Below the pieces are notes generated by a model. It was not told where the DNA came from and did not search any database. It saw only the letters and a list, made by a program, of their open reading frames with translations. The position numbers and the translations under genes were made by a program. A stretch of 64,000 nt of DNA. Source: Opitutia bacterium Tous-C4FEB (lineage in GTDB: Bacteria > Verrucomicrobiota > Verrucomicrobiia > Opitutales > Opitutaceae). Each line of letters begins with the position of its first letter. Within the stretch, counting starts at the first letter, position 1. The stretch lies in the NCBI GenBank assembly GCA_002304445.1, contig NEVA01000001.1, forward strand, positions 62,001-126,000. Direction: 5' to 3'. Shown one piece after another: positions 47,549-57,587 of this stretch.

Positions 47549-48013
47549 TTAGTCAAAATCCACCGCGCCCGCAAACGGCCAATCCTCGGCCCGGATCACC
47601 AATCCGACACGAACCGGATTCTCGCGCACATAGGCCCATTTCTCAGCTCTAGATGCGGCAGAGCGCACTAGGTGATCAAAAAACTCCGGCTGCCACAGAG
47701 GTGCGGCTTGCCCGCTTAACTTCAAGATCTGCTTCGCCGACCACTCCTTCCATTTCCCAATGACCGACGAAAGCGGCTTTGCCCCGTCCGAAAGCGGCAT
47801 AATGAAGAAATGCACATGGTCCGGCATAATCACGTAACGACCCACGGCCCAACCGTGTCGTTCGCGCAGTCCTTTCCACTCTGCCAAAAGAATCTCATGC
47901 ACGGAAGCGTTGGACAATAACGGCCGGCGTGCGGCGGTGCAGGACGTGACAAAATACACCGGCTGCTTTTCCCATACCGCGGCAAGACGCTTGAGGTGCC
48001 GTTGATCGGACAT
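47549..48013 (-). CDS. REP-associated tyrosine transposase (RAYT)
   Basis: 154 residues from the ATG at 48013; a GTG at 48067 would add 18 residues but starts inside the flanking REP. It is a Y1-type HUH single-strand transposase. VYFVTSCTAARRPLL is the opening strand, YVIMPDHVHFFIMPL carries the HUH metal motif (His66, His68), and WAYVRENPVRVGLV at 127-140 carries the candidate catalytic Tyr128. GTRG-headed REP hairpins are the expected substrates, and two sit immediately outside the gene. All key residues are present, so it may be active. RAYTs are usually single-copy and kept as domesticated genes. Confidence 0.93.
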   Translation of the reverse strand: MSDQRHLKRLAAVWEKQPVYFVTSCTAARRPLLSNASVHEILLAEWKGLRERHGWAVGRYVIMPDHVHFFIMPLSDGAKPLSSVIGKWKEWSAKQILKLSGQAAPLWQPEFFDHLVRSAASRAEKWAYVRENPVRVGLVIRAEDWPFAGAVDFD

Positions 48014-48066
48014 GTCGAAGACGTGGAACCGGCAACACCCAATCTCAAGGTTTTCTAGGGCAAACA

Positions 48067-48090
48067 CCGGGGTCAGCGACCCCGGCTACA
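48067..48090 (-). repeat. REP unit, right flank of RAYT
   Basis: On the minus strand this reads TGTAG followed by CCGGGGTC-GCT-GACCCCGG, an exact copy of the unit at 47517-47540. It lies 53 bp upstream of the RAYT start and 13 bp downstream of the clpB stop. The RAYT promoter would therefore have to lie in or next to the REP. Confidence 0.92.
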
Positions 48091-48103
48091 CCCTACCTCC
48101 TGT

Positions 48104-50689
48104 TCACTTCATCACCAACTCGTCGTCCTTGACCACGAACTTCGCCTCCGCTCCTTCGGCGACGGTGCCCGCAATGAGTCCGCGGGCGAGCTGCGTTTCG
48201 ATATTGCGCTGCAGGAAACGCTTCAGCGGACGCGCGCCGAAAACCGGATCGTAGCCTTTTTCCGCGGCCCAGTCTTTCGCCTTTTTGTCCAAGACCACGG
48301 TGACACGGCGGTCGGCGAGGCGTTTGTTCAGGTCGGCGAGCAGGAGATCTACGATGCTGGTGATTTCTTCCAGCGTGAGCGGCTTAAAGAGAATCGTCTC
48401 GTCGATGCGGTTGAGGAACTCGGGGCGGAAACTCTTCCGCAGCTCCATCATGACGCTCTCGCGCACGCTCTCGGGGATCGTGTCACCGGTCACGCCCTCA
48501 AGCAGGAAGCGCGAACCGAGGTTTGAGGTCATGATGATAACGGTGTTTTTAAAGTCCACGGTACGGCCCTGCGAATCCGTGATGCGGCCGTCGTCGAGCA
48601 CTTGGAGCAGGACGTTGAACACGTCCGGATGCGCCTTCTCGATCTCGTCGAAAAGGATCACGGCGTAAGGCTTGCGGCGCACGGCCTCGGTGAGCTGGCC
48701 GCCCTCGTCGTAGCCGACGTAGCCGGGAGGAGCTCCGATCAGCCGCGAAACGCTGTGCTTCTCCATGTATTCGGACATGTCGATGCGCACCATCGCGCCT
48801 TCGGTGTCGAAGAGCGTCTCGGCGAGCGCCTTCGCTAGTTCGGTTTTACCCACACCCGTGGGGCCGAGAAACAGAAAGCTGCCGACCGGGCGGCGTGGAT
48901 CCTTGATGCCGCTCCGGGCGCGTAGAATCGCCTCGGTCACCAGCGTCACGGCCTCGTGCTGGCCGATCACGCGTTGATGCAATACGTCTTCGAGGCGGAG
49001 AAGCTTGTCCTTCTCGCCCTCGACCAGACGCGTGACGGGCACGCCACTCCACTTGGAGACGACTTCGGCGATCTCTTCCTCGGAAACTTCTTCCTTGAAC
49101 AAGGTCGTCTGCTCGCGGCCTTTCTTCTCCAGCTTCTTCAACTCCTCTTCCATCTGTGGGAGTTTGCCGTGGCGAAGCTCGGCTACCTTGTTGAGGTCAT
49201 AACCGCGTTCGGCTTTGTCCATCTCGATGCGGGTCGCATCGATTTCCTCGCGCAGTTTCCGCGTCTTCTGGACCGAGGCTTTTTCTTTCTCCCAATGGAG
49301 TTTGATGCCCTTGGATTTCTCGCGCGCCTCGGCCAGCTCGGCGCGGAGTGCTTCCAGACGCCGTTTGCTGGCGTCGTCTTTCTCTTTCGCGAGCGCCGTT
49401 TCCTCGATCTCGAGGCGGAGCACTTTGCGCGTCAGTTCGTCGAGCTCCTGCGGCATCGAGTCCATTTCCGTGCGGATCATCGCACAGGCCTCGTCCATGA
49501 GGTCGATGGCTTTGTCGGGCAGAAAGCGGTCGGTGATGTAGCGATTCGAGAGCGTGACGGCGGCGACGAGCGCGTTATCTTGGATGCGCACACCGTGGTG
49601 CAGCTCGAAGCGCTCCTTGATGCCGCGCAAAATCGAAAGCGCATCCTCGACCGTGGGCTGGTCAACGACGACGGGCTGGAAACGCCGCTCGAGCGCCGCA
49701 TCCTTCTCAATGTGCAGCCGATACTCGTCGAGCGTGGTGGCACCGATACAGTGCAGCTCGCCGCGCGCGAGCATGGGTTTGAGCAGGTTGCCCGCGTCCA
49801 TCGCACCTTCGGTCTTGCCGGCGCCGACGATGGTGTGGAGCTCGTCGATAAAGAGGATGATCCGGCCATCGGCTTGTTTCACCTCATTGAGCACAGCCTT
49901 GAGGCGTTCTTCGAATTCGCCGCGGTATTTCGCGCCGGCGACGAGCGAACCCATGTCCAGCGAGAAGATCGTCTTGTCCTTCAGGCCCTCGGGCACGTCG
50001 CCGCGGAGGATGCGCTGCGCGAGGCCCTCAACGATGGCGGTCTTGCCCACGCCGGGCTCGCCGATCAGGACGGGATTGTTCTTCGTCTTGCGGGATAGAA
50101 TCCGGATCGTGCGGCGAATCTCTTCGTCGCGGCCGATGACGGGATCCATTTTCCCTTTGCGCGCCTGAGCCACGAGATCGACGCCGTATTTCTCCAGGGC
50201 GGCGTAGGTCGCCTCAGGGTTGTCGGTGGTGACGCGCTGGTTGCCGCGCACGTCCTTTAGGGTCTTGAGCACTTTCGCCCGGTCCAAGTCGAAGCTCTTG
50301 AAAAGTTTCTTGAGGCCTTCGGGCTTGGCCACGTCGAGGAGACCGAGCAGCAGATGCTCGACGGAGACGAAATCATCCTTGAGCGACTTTGCTTCCTCTT
50401 CGGCGCGGGTGAACACGTCGTTGAGCGCCTGCGTCACGTAGATTTTCGAGGTGTCGACGCTGCCCGTGACCTTCGGCAGGCGCTCCAGCTCGCGGTCCAC
50501 GGCCAGCGCAAGCGCGGCGGCCGTGAGGCCAAGTTTGTCGACGATACCGGAGACCAGTCCGTTCTCCTGCGTGAGCAACGCGGAAAGCAGGTGCCAGGTG
50601 TCCACCTCGTTATGGTTGAGCCGGCGGGCGACGTTTTGCGCGTCGGTGACAGCCTGACGCGACATCTGGGTGAGTTTGGCGGTGTCCAT
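48104..50689 (-). CDS. clpB: ATP-dependent chaperone ClpB
   Basis: 861 residues, normal length. An N-terminal double Clp repeat (1-145) is followed by AAA+ domain 1 with Walker A GEPGVGKT (near 205-212) and Walker [10 protein letters not shown]. The long ClpB-specific middle coiled coil follows (about 405-525; [28 protein letters not shown]). AAA+ domain 2 has Walker A GPTGVGKT (near 605) and a C-terminal D2-small domain. It pulls apart aggregates together with DnaK/DnaJ/GrpE; dnaJ and grpE are also in this window, though distant. Confidence 0.97.
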   Translation of the reverse strand: MDTAKLTQMSRQAVTDAQNVARRLNHNEVDTWHLLSALLTQENGLVSGIVDKLGLTAAALALAVDRELERLPKVTGSVDTSKIYVTQALNDVFTRAEEEAKSLKDDFVSVEHLLLGLLDVAKPEGLKKLFKSFDLDRAKVLKTLKDVRGNQRVTTDNPEATYAALEKYGVDLVAQARKGKMDPVIGRDEEIRRTIRILSRKTKNNPVLIGEPGVGKTAIVEGLAQRILRGDVPEGLKDKTIFSLDMGSLVAGAKYRGEFEERLKAVLNEVKQADGRIILFIDELHTIVGAGKTEGAMDAGNLLKPMLARGELHCIGATTLDEYRLHIEKDAALERRFQPVVVDQPTVEDALSILRGIKERFELHHGVRIQDNALVAAVTLSNRYITDRFLPDKAIDLMDEACAMIRTEMDSMPQELDELTRKVLRLEIEETALAKEKDDASKRRLEALRAELAEAREKSKGIKLHWEKEKASVQKTRKLREEIDATRIEMDKAERGYDLNKVAELRHGKLPQMEEELKKLEKKGREQTTLFKEEVSEEEIAEVVSKWSGVPVTRLVEGEKDKLLRLEDVLHQRVIGQHEAVTLVTEAILRARSGIKDPRRPVGSFLFLGPTGVGKTELAKALAETLFDTEGAMVRIDMSEYMEKHSVSRLIGAPPGYVGYDEGGQLTEAVRRKPYAVILFDEIEKAHPDVFNVLLQVLDDGRITDSQGRTVDFKNTVIIMTSNLGSRFLLEGVTGDTIPESVRESVMMELRKSFRPEFLNRIDETILFKPLTLEEITSIVDLLLADLNKRLADRRVTVVLDKKAKDWAAEKGYDPVFGARPLKRFLQRNIETQLARGLIAGTVAEGAEAKFVVKDDELVMK

Positions 50690-50835
50690 AATGATTATCT
50701 ATCGCACGCCCTGCGCCAAATTACGATGGGGTGATTTCCCCCGCGGAGTCCGGGCGAACGACGTTTCCAAGCGGGACAGTGGGACAAAATGGACCCATGG
50801 GTTGGGTCAAAATGCAGCGGGGAGCAACTCCGCCG

Positions 50836-50900
50836 GCAGGAGCCCGCTGGCGTGCCATTTTTCGCCGCGCCGCACGCATCGCGCGCAAGCGCGCTCCTAC
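50836..50900. repeat. Degenerate REPIN-like pair, AGGAGC hairpin family
   Basis: The arm 50880-50900, read on minus, is GTAGGAGC followed by GCGC-TTGC-GCGC. A weaker inverted partner at 50836-50856 (GCAGGAGCCCGC...) matches 16 of 21 positions. The stop codon TAG of the DUF1501 gene (50897-50899) is the TAG of the GTAG head. It lies in the 207-bp gap between DUF1501 and clpB, in which no other gene is seen. Confidence 0.6.
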
Positions 50901-52375
50901 GCCAGAATCGCCCGGACCACGTGCGCTTCTTCGACGCCGGTGAGGCGGGCGTTGAGGCCGCGGAAGCGATGGGTGAACCGCGCGTGATCGATCCCGAGAC
51001 AGTGCAGAATCGTCGCGTGCAGATCGCGCAGGTGCACCGGGTTCTCCGTGATGTTGTAGCAAAAATCATCGGTCGCGCCGTATTCCATGCCGCCCTTGAT
51101 GCCGCCGCCGGCGAGCCAAACAGTGAACGCCCGACCATGATGATCGCGCCCGCTGTTGGGGTCGCCCAGTTTGCCTTGGCTAAAGACGGTGCGGCCGAAC
51201 TCGGTCGCAAATACCACGAGCGTGTCCTCCAACAGGCCGCGCTGTTTCAAATCCCGGATGAGCGCGGCGGTCGGCTGGTCGATGTCACGGCATTGGTTGG
51301 GCAACTGCCGCGCCATCGCGATGTGTTGATCCCAACCCCGGTGAAAGAGCTGCACGAAGCGCACGTCCCGTTCGAGCAGCCGGCGGGCGAGCAGACAATT
51401 GGCCGCATAACTGCCGGGCTTTTTCACCTCGGGACCGTAGTCGGCCAACGTCGCGGCCGATTCCTGGCTGATATCGGTCAACTCGGGCACGGAGGTCTGC
51501 ATCCGAAATGCCATCTCATAGGCGTCGATCCGCGCAACGGTCTCCGGATCGCCGAGCTCGGCCGCTCGGCGGTGGTTGAGTTTGGCCAGATCGTCGAGCA
51601 TCGCCCGCCGTTGGGGGCGGTCTACGCCGGGAGGATTGTTGAGGTAGAGCACCGGGTTGGCTCCGGCCCGCAAGCCGACGCCTTGATGCGAGGCAGGGAG
51701 AAATCCGCTGCTCCAAAGCCGCGAGAAAATCGGCTGGCCGGGGTTTTTTCCCGTGCCTTGCGAAACCATGGCGATGAACGCCGGAAGATTTTGGTTCTCC
51801 GTGCCGAGACCGTAGCTCGCCCAAGCCCCCATGCTGGCATAACCGGGCAACTGATTCCCCGTGTTCATGTAGGTGATCGCGGGGTCGTGGTTGATCGCCT
51901 CGGTGTGCAGGCTTTTGATGATGCAGATGTCGTCCGCAATCGTCTGAATATTGGGCAACAGATCGCTGATCCAGGTGCCATGTTTGCCGCAGCGCCTGCC
52001 GGTCATCAATGGCGGCACGACCGGGAACGCGCTCTGGTTGCTCGTCATGCCGGTGATGCGCTGCGTGCCTTTGATCGAGGCGGGCAGGTCAAGCCCGGCG
52101 TGCCGGTGCAACATGGGTTTGTCGTCGAAGAGATCGACGTGCGAGAGGCCGCCGCTTTGAAACAGGCAGAGCACGCGCTTCGCTTTGGGCGCGAAATGCG
52201 GCAGACCGGGCAGCCCCTTTCCCACCGCGCCGCCGGCCGCACCGGGCGCACCCAACGCGAGGGCGAGGTCGGAGGAAAGCAGGGCGCCGAGCGCGACGCC
52301 GCCGATCCCGCGGGCATTACGACCGATAAAGGTGCGACGGGTGAGATGACGGAGGTAATCGTGAGCCGGTTGCAT
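50897..52375 (-). CDS. DUF1501 family protein, Tat-exported
   Basis: 492 residues with a Tat-like signal (HLTRRTFIGRNARGIGGVALGALLSS; RRTFIG at 13-18). DUF1501 proteins have a sulfatase/alkaline-phosphatase-like fold: HFAPKAKRVLCLFQSGGLSHVDLFDDKP near 65-92, TFIGRNARGIGG, LRDLKQRGLLEDTLVVFATEFGRT near 385-405, and GRDHHGRAFTVWLAGGGIKGG with its His pair. In Planctomycetes and Verrucomicrobia they are encoded next to DUF1549/DUF1553 cytochrome proteins, as here (2-bp gap). The role is thought to be polysaccharide breakdown but has not been shown. The stop codon falls in a REP. Confidence 0.93.
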   Translation of the reverse strand: MQPAHDYLRHLTRRTFIGRNARGIGGVALGALLSSDLALALGAPGAAGGAVGKGLPGLPHFAPKAKRVLCLFQSGGLSHVDLFDDKPMLHRHAGLDLPASIKGTQRITGMTSNQSAFPVVPPLMTGRRCGKHGTWISDLLPNIQTIADDICIIKSLHTEAINHDPAITYMNTGNQLPGYASMGAWASYGLGTENQNLPAFIAMVSQGTGKNPGQPIFSRLWSSGFLPASHQGVGLRAGANPVLYLNNPPGVDRPQRRAMLDDLAKLNHRRAAELGDPETVARIDAYEMAFRMQTSVPELTDISQESAATLADYGPEVKKPGSYAANCLLARRLLERDVRFVQLFHRGWDQHIAMARQLPNQCRDIDQPTAALIRDLKQRGLLEDTLVVFATEFGRTVFSQGKLGDPNSGRDHHGRAFTVWLAGGGIKGGMEYGATDDFCYNITENPVHLRDLHATILHCLGIDHARFTHRFRGLNARLTGVEEAHVVRAILA

Positions 52376-52377
52376 GG

Positions 52378-55300
52378 TCAGTTGCGGGTGATGGTTTCAC
52401 TCAAATTGAAGAGTAGCGATGCGACTTGGGTCCAAGCCGCGTGCTCCGCCGGCCGGAGACGTTGGTTCCGGGGCGACTTACCGACCGCGAGCAACGCGAG
52501 CGCGGCCGGGGTGTCCTTGGCATAATGCTGACGTTCGCGCCGCAGGGCCGACTCGATCACGCCGAGCTCGGCGGCCTCGGGCGACCGGGAAACCGTCGCG
52601 GCAAAAGCCCAGCGCAAGCGCGCCGCATCGTCGCCCGGCTGAGCGAGCACCTGTTCCGCCAACACCCGTGAGGCCTCGACGAATTGGGGGTCGTTCAACG
52701 TCACCAGAGCCTGAAGCGGGGTGTTGGTGGTGCTGCGCGCTACCGTACAGACCTCGCGGTTGGGCGCGTCGAAGGCAGCCATGTTCGGCGGCGGCGCCGT
52801 GCGCTTCAAATATGTGTAGAGCGAGCGCCGGTAAAGTTTCTCGCCGTGATCCTGCACAAACGTCTGCGCCGTCGCCGGTGTGCTCCCATAATGGCTGACT
52901 TCGCGCCACAGGTCGCCGGGCGTGTAGGGATTCACGCTTGGTCCGCCGAGTCGCGGCACCAGCAGGCCGCTGACGGCCAGCGCCTGATCGCGCACAAACT
53001 CCGCCGGCAGCCGAAAACGCGGCCCGCGCGCCAGCAACTGATTGGCCGGGTCGGTCTCCAATTGCCCGGCGGTCGTGGCCGAGCTCTGGCGATAGGTTCC
53101 GCTCGTCACGATCAGCCGCACGAGGCGCTTCACATCCCAACCGCTCTCGACGAAATCAACCGCGAGCCAATCGAGCAACTCCGGGTGCGTGGGCCAATCG
53201 CCCTGCAAACCAAAATCGGCCAACGTGCCGACCAAGCCTTCGCCAAAAAACAACTTCCAGATGCGATTCACCGCCACCCGGGCGGTGAGCGGATTTTCCT
53301 TCATCGTGATCCATTGCGCGAGCCCGAGTCGGTTCTGCGGCGCACCGGCCGGCATCGGCGGCAGCGCGGCGGGGGTGCCTACCTCGACCTTTTCCCCGGG
53401 CTGCGCGTAGTCGCCGCGGTTCAATATGAACGTGTCGCGTGGAGCCGCGGCGACGGCCATGACCATCGTCGGAAACGGCTCGGTGAGCGCGGCCAATTGC
53501 TCGCGGGCGTTCTTGAGTTCAACCCGGTCACGCCACAACTCCGTCGCCTGTTGAGCGCACTGCGCCCAAAGGGTCGCCGTCGCCTCGGGCGGACGCGTCG
53601 CCGGGGCCAACGCCAGCGCGTCCACCACAGCGGCCGGCAGATCCGTGCCATCGTCGGTGCCGGTGACCACCGCGATTTGAATCAAGCCCGGCAGCAACGC
53701 GCGTCCGGCACCGAAGCCGAGCTGGAAGTTTAAATAAGGTCCCGCCCCTTGGCCGAGCGGGTTGGCCAGCGTGGCGGTGAGATGCACGGGGCCGTCGGTC
53801 GCAGGATCTGGAGACCAACCCGACTCACTGCGCCGGTCGAGGCAGCCGACGGCGGGATGCTCCGCTTCCCACGAACTGGCGGTCACGCGGGCAAACGTCT
53901 CGAGTTTATTCACGTCAACCTGATCACTGGGCAACGCGCCGATGGACGCGTCGATGGCCGTAAGTTTGAAGGTGCCTTTTTTCACCGGCTCCGCGGGGTC
54001 CGGGACGGCCGGGACGGGCGCGGGTTGAGGGGATGATTTGAGGCGCGTGCCCTTGCCCCAGCCATTGAGCGGGAACTCCGCCACCGGATGCATCGTGACG
54101 CGCAGGCCGGTAATCGGGCGGTCGGTCTTCGGGAGTTCGGCCAAGATATCAAACGCCGCGAGCTCACCACCGCGAATGACCCTGACGCGGTCGTCGCCCA
54201 CGATCTCGAGCACCGAAGCGTTCGGCGTCGAAACTTTTACCACCTTCACCGGCAACACTTGGAGATCGCGGCCGCGCTCCGCGAGCCGCGCCCGCTCGCG
54301 CGTTTCCCAGACGCCGAGCACCGCGGGATCGGGCTGCGCGAGCTTGGCTTCGAGCGCCGCGATGCGCGCGCGCAGCACGGGCTGGTCGTTGGTTTTCAGC
54401 ACGGTGCGGGCGCGGATAAACGGCCCCGGATTCACCCCGCCGTTGCCGTCGAGCCCTTTGTCGCCGAGCGAATTGAAAAATGCGAACGTGCGGAAATAAT
54501 CCTTCTGCGTGATCGGGTCGAACTTGTGGTCGTGGCACTGGGCGCAGGCGAGCGTGAGCCCGAGCACGGCTTCGCCGAGGGTTTTGACGCGGTCGGCGTT
54601 ATAGTTGGTGAGGTTCTCCTCGGGAATCGTGCCGCCCTCGTGGGTGACCATGTTGTTGCGCTGAAATCCGGTCGCGATCTGGTCGGACTCGGTGCGATTC
54701 GGAAGCAGATCACCGGCAAGTTGCGTCGCGAGAAAGCGATCGTAGGGCAGATTGTCGTTGAACGCCTGGATCACCCAATCGCGCCAGAGCCAGAGGTGAC
54801 GGCCACCGTCGATGGAGAAACCGTTGGTGTCGGCATAGCGCGCGGCGTCGAGCCAATCGAGCGCCAGCCGCTCGCCGAAATGCGGGCTCGCGAGCAGGCG
54901 GTCAACGAGCCGCTCGACGGCGTGCGGCGCGCGATCGGCGGCGAAGGCCTCGACCTCCGCGACCGAGGGCGGGAGTCCCGTGAGATCGAACGCCAGCCGA
55001 CGAATCAGCGTGCGGCGATCCGCCTCGGGCGCGGGCCGAAGCTTCTGCGCGGCGAGCTGCGCCTGCACAAACGCGTCCACCGGGTTCTCGATTTTCGATG
55101 TTGAATTTTCGATTCGCGGTAGAGGCGATTTTTGCGGCGCAACAAACGCCCAATGCTCGGAGTAGTTCGCGCCGGCCTCGATCCAGAGTTTGATTTTTTC
55201 CTTCTGCGCGGCCGTGAGCTTGGAATGGGAATCCGGCGGCGGCATCACTTCGTCCTCGTCGGGGCTGATGATGCGGAGCCAGGCCTCGCTGTTCGCGAGA

Positions 55301-55539
55301 TCACCGGGCTTGAACGCCGTGAACCCGTCGCGGTCGGCGTGGGCGAACTCGGCACCATCGAGCCGTAGCTTGGCCTTGCGGGCCTTCTCGTCGAAACCGT
55401 GGCAGGCAAAACAATTCTCCGAAAGGATGGGCCGGATATCGCGGTTGTAATCGACGGCACGGGCGGTCGATCCGATCCAGACCGCCACGCTGAGGACCAT
55501 CAATCGCGGGGTGGCGGCGAAAATTTTCGTTCGATTCAT
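52378..55539 (-). CDS. Planctomycete-type cytochrome c / DUF1549 / DUF1553 protein
   Basis: 1053 residues from the ATG at 55539, giving a signal peptide (MNRTKIFAATPRLMVLSVAVWIGSTARA). A single haem-c motif CFACH lies at 43-47 in the PSCyt1 domain, with KLRLDGAEFAHADRDG after it. DUF1549 (about 145-355; DAFVQAQLAAQKLRPAPEADRRTLIRRLAFDLTGLPP, CAQCHDHKFDPI, which gives a second CxxCH) is followed by a central beta domain. DUF1553 lies at about 770-1030 (RLGLAQWITMKENPLTARVAVNRIWKLFFGEGLV). Always paired with DUF1501 proteins in these phyla; proposed to oxidise or cleave sugars with electron transfer, unproven. Confidence 0.93.
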   Translation of the reverse strand: MNRTKIFAATPRLMVLSVAVWIGSTARAVDYNRDIRPILSENCFACHGFDEKARKAKLRLDGAEFAHADRDGFTAFKPGDLANSEAWLRIISPDEDEVMPPPDSHSKLTAAQKEKIKLWIEAGANYSEHWAFVAPQKSPLPRIENSTSKIENPVDAFVQAQLAAQKLRPAPEADRRTLIRRLAFDLTGLPPSVAEVEAFAADRAPHAVERLVDRLLASPHFGERLALDWLDAARYADTNGFSIDGGRHLWLWRDWVIQAFNDNLPYDRFLATQLAGDLLPNRTESDQIATGFQRNNMVTHEGGTIPEENLTNYNADRVKTLGEAVLGLTLACAQCHDHKFDPITQKDYFRTFAFFNSLGDKGLDGNGGVNPGPFIRARTVLKTNDQPVLRARIAALEAKLAQPDPAVLGVWETRERARLAERGRDLQVLPVKVVKVSTPNASVLEIVGDDRVRVIRGGELAAFDILAELPKTDRPITGLRVTMHPVAEFPLNGWGKGTRLKSSPQPAPVPAVPDPAEPVKKGTFKLTAIDASIGALPSDQVDVNKLETFARVTASSWEAEHPAVGCLDRRSESGWSPDPATDGPVHLTATLANPLGQGAGPYLNFQLGFGAGRALLPGLIQIAVVTGTDDGTDLPAAVVDALALAPATRPPEATATLWAQCAQQATELWRDRVELKNAREQLAALTEPFPTMVMAVAAAPRDTFILNRGDYAQPGEKVEVGTPAALPPMPAGAPQNRLGLAQWITMKENPLTARVAVNRIWKLFFGEGLVGTLADFGLQGDWPTHPELLDWLAVDFVESGWDVKRLVRLIVTSGTYRQSSATTAGQLETDPANQLLARGPRFRLPAEFVRDQALAVSGLLVPRLGGPSVNPYTPGDLWREVSHYGSTPATAQTFVQDHGEKLYRRSLYTYLKRTAPPPNMAAFDAPNREVCTVARSTTNTPLQALVTLNDPQFVEASRVLAEQVLAQPGDDAARLRWAFAATVSRSPEAAELGVIESALRRERQHYAKDTPAALALLAVGKSPRNQRLRPAEHAAWTQVASLLFNLSETITRN

Positions 55540-55723
55540 TTGAGGTGGAGCAACAGGAGAGGACGAAAGTATCAAAAACCAAAGCGCAAACCTCAGCCGT
55601 GCAACGTCACTTTTCAGTGGAACGACCAAGCGTCGCGCTCATGCCTTGGCTAGACGTAAGGTGAAAGGGGCATCGGTGGTCTGGGGGCCGGGCGGAACGC
55701 AGGTTGAACGAAACGGGGCCGAC

Positions 55724-57259
55724 TCACTCGGGAACGGGATCGCTGCGGAGCACGGGCTTGCCCTCCCAACTGGCGATATCGGTGGTTGGGTCGTAGGTCA
55801 GGATGCGGCTGGCGCTGTTCAGCGCGGGCGGGAGGTCGATTTTCGGCAGCCACTTTTTGTGCTCGGCGATGACGGCGGCGTGTTGCGGCCGGCCGGCGAG
55901 ATTGGTCCATTCGTTCGGGTCGGCCTTCAGGTCGTAGAGTTCCTCGCTGCCATCGGCGTAGCGGATGTAGCGCCAACGCTCGCTGCGGATGCCGTGGTTG
56001 CCCTGATTGTGGCTGGTGATGGCAGGACGGTCGCGTTTGGCGGCGGCATCCTTAAGTTGTGGCGCGAGGCTTAGTCCTTCGAGATCGGTGCGGGCAGGGA
56101 CGCCCGTGAGGTCGATGAGCGTGGGATAGAGGTCGAGCAACTCCGCTGGCTGGAGGCAGCGCTGGCCACGCGTCACTCCGGGCCCGGCGAAGATGAGCGG
56201 CACTTTGGTGCTGCGATCCCAAAGGGTGTTTTTGCCGGTGATGCCTTTTTCTCCGAGGTGCCAGCCATGATCGCTCCACACGACGACGATGGTGTTCTCG
56301 GCGACGCCCGCTTCGTCGAGGGCGGCGAGCAGGCGGCCGACTTGCGCGTCCACGAAGCTCGTGCTGGCGAGATAGCTGCGGACCAGATTACGCCACTGGT
56401 TGTTTGCTTTGACCCAATCGAGGCGCGGCTCGGGCAGGTTCCAATGCAGATACCAAGAAAAACGCGGCGTGTCCTCCCGATCGTTTTTCAGCACCTTCGG
56501 CAGCACGCTGTCGTCATCGGGATATAGATCGAACCACTTCTGCGTCGCGTAGCACGGCACATGCGGCAGGAAAAATCCGGCGGCGATGAAGAACGGCCGG
56601 TCCTTCGGTGCGGACTTGATCTGCTCCACCGTCCAACTCGCGACCTTGTAATCGCCTTTGCCGGTATCGTCGTTGTCGAGCGGCCACACGCCCCAATCCA
56701 TGAGCGGGTTATTGCCCATGGGGGTGGCGGGGATGAGTTTCTGCGGTGGCCTCGTGCCAACGCCGCCGAAGGGCGCGGTGACTTGAAATTCGGGGCGGAC
56801 CGGTGCTGCGACCGCGGCGGTGTTCGCCTTGGCTTTGCCTTTGCCGGCTCCGGCACCGGGCGCGCCCGTGCCAGTATGGAAGATTTTCCCCGTCGCAGCC
56901 GTGCGATAGCCGTGATCGGCGAAATACTGCGGGAGAGTCACGCGGTCTTTCCACTCGGGTAACGTGCGAAACCACGGCGAGAGCCCGTAAATGCCGGTGG
57001 TGGTCGGGCGCAAACTGAGCAGCAGACTGGTGCGCGAGGGGTTGCAAAGAGGCGATTGGCAATGGGCGTTGAGGAACGTGGTGCCGCGCGCCGCCAGCCG
57101 GTCGAGATGCGGAGTCTTGGCCATCGGATGACCACCAAGATGGCCGACCCAGTCGTTCTGATCGTCGATGGCGATGAAGAGGATATTTGGCTTCGCCGCG
57201 AAGGAGAGCGCCGGGCCGGCCGCGGCGATCAGGAGTGCGATGAGGGTGAGTGACTTCAT
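55724..57259 (-). CDS. Sulfatase, iduronate-2-sulfatase-like
   Basis: 511 residues with a signal peptide (MKSLTLIALLIAAAGPALSFA). The family N-terminal KPNILFIAIDDQNDW has the metal Asp pair (32, 33). The formylglycine site is C72 in SPLCNPSRTSLLLS, a full CxPSR motif. WSDHGWHLGEKGITGKNTLWDRSTKVPLI supplies the Asp-His ligands, and the C-terminal subdomain has YADGSEELYDLKADPNEWTNLA. It should act on sulfated glycans in the periplasm. Activation needs FGE or anSME from elsewhere, since the SUMF1 protein at 8092 lacks the cysteines. Upstream lies a sulfatase remnant. Confidence 0.95.
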   Translation of the reverse strand: MKSLTLIALLIAAAGPALSFAAKPNILFIAIDDQNDWVGHLGGHPMAKTPHLDRLAARGTTFLNAHCQSPLCNPSRTSLLLSLRPTTTGIYGLSPWFRTLPEWKDRVTLPQYFADHGYRTAATGKIFHTGTGAPGAGAGKGKAKANTAAVAAPVRPEFQVTAPFGGVGTRPPQKLIPATPMGNNPLMDWGVWPLDNDDTGKGDYKVASWTVEQIKSAPKDRPFFIAAGFFLPHVPCYATQKWFDLYPDDDSVLPKVLKNDREDTPRFSWYLHWNLPEPRLDWVKANNQWRNLVRSYLASTSFVDAQVGRLLAALDEAGVAENTIVVVWSDHGWHLGEKGITGKNTLWDRSTKVPLIFAGPGVTRGQRCLQPAELLDLYPTLIDLTGVPARTDLEGLSLAPQLKDAAAKRDRPAITSHNQGNHGIRSERWRYIRYADGSEELYDLKADPNEWTNLAGRPQHAAVIAEHKKWLPKIDLPPALNSASRILTYDPTTDIASWEGKPVLRSDPVPE

Positions 57260-57289
57260 GGGGTGAGCAGAAGGGGTTCGGAGCGCGGG

Positions 57290-57565
57290 TTAATTGAATT
57301 GGTTCCGCGCCTTGCTAGAAACACCTTTCGGCCGGGGCTGGCTGGCGAGCGTTTTTTTCACGAGTTCGGTGAAGCTGTCCGCCTGCCGCTGCCAGACTCG
57401 CTCCAATTCCCGCACCTGCTGTGGCAGCGCGGCGGCGAGGTTTTGCTGTTCGGCGCGGTCGGTCTTCAGATCGTAGAGCTCCCACGGCTCACCAGCGGCG
57501 CCCACGAGCTTCCAATCATCGACCCGCACGGCGCGATGCCGGTCGTGTAACGGCGTTGTCGTTTT
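57290..57565 (-). pseudogene. C-terminal remnant of a second sulfatase
   Basis: The frame reads HDRHRAVRVDDWKLVGAAGEPWELYDLKTDRAEQQNLAA and continues to a TAA at 57290-57292. This is the usual last about 85 residues of an arylsulfatase (xRAVRxxDWKLV followed by ELYDL). It has no N-terminal domain and no CxPSR site. The frame is closed by a TGA at 57566-57568, and the stop of the metallopeptidase gene follows at 57588. The catalytic 80% was therefore lost by deletion. It is a paralogue rather than the missing part of the intact gene downstream, which has its own C-terminus. Confidence 0.75.
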
Positions 57566-57587
57566 TCACCCCGCGAAACGGGCTAAC

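Noticed and set aside
47549-48067. Longer RAYT start at the GTG at 48067
   Set aside because: It would put the first codons inside the flanking REP hairpin and add residues with no family similarity; the ATG at 48013 starts at the conserved domain.
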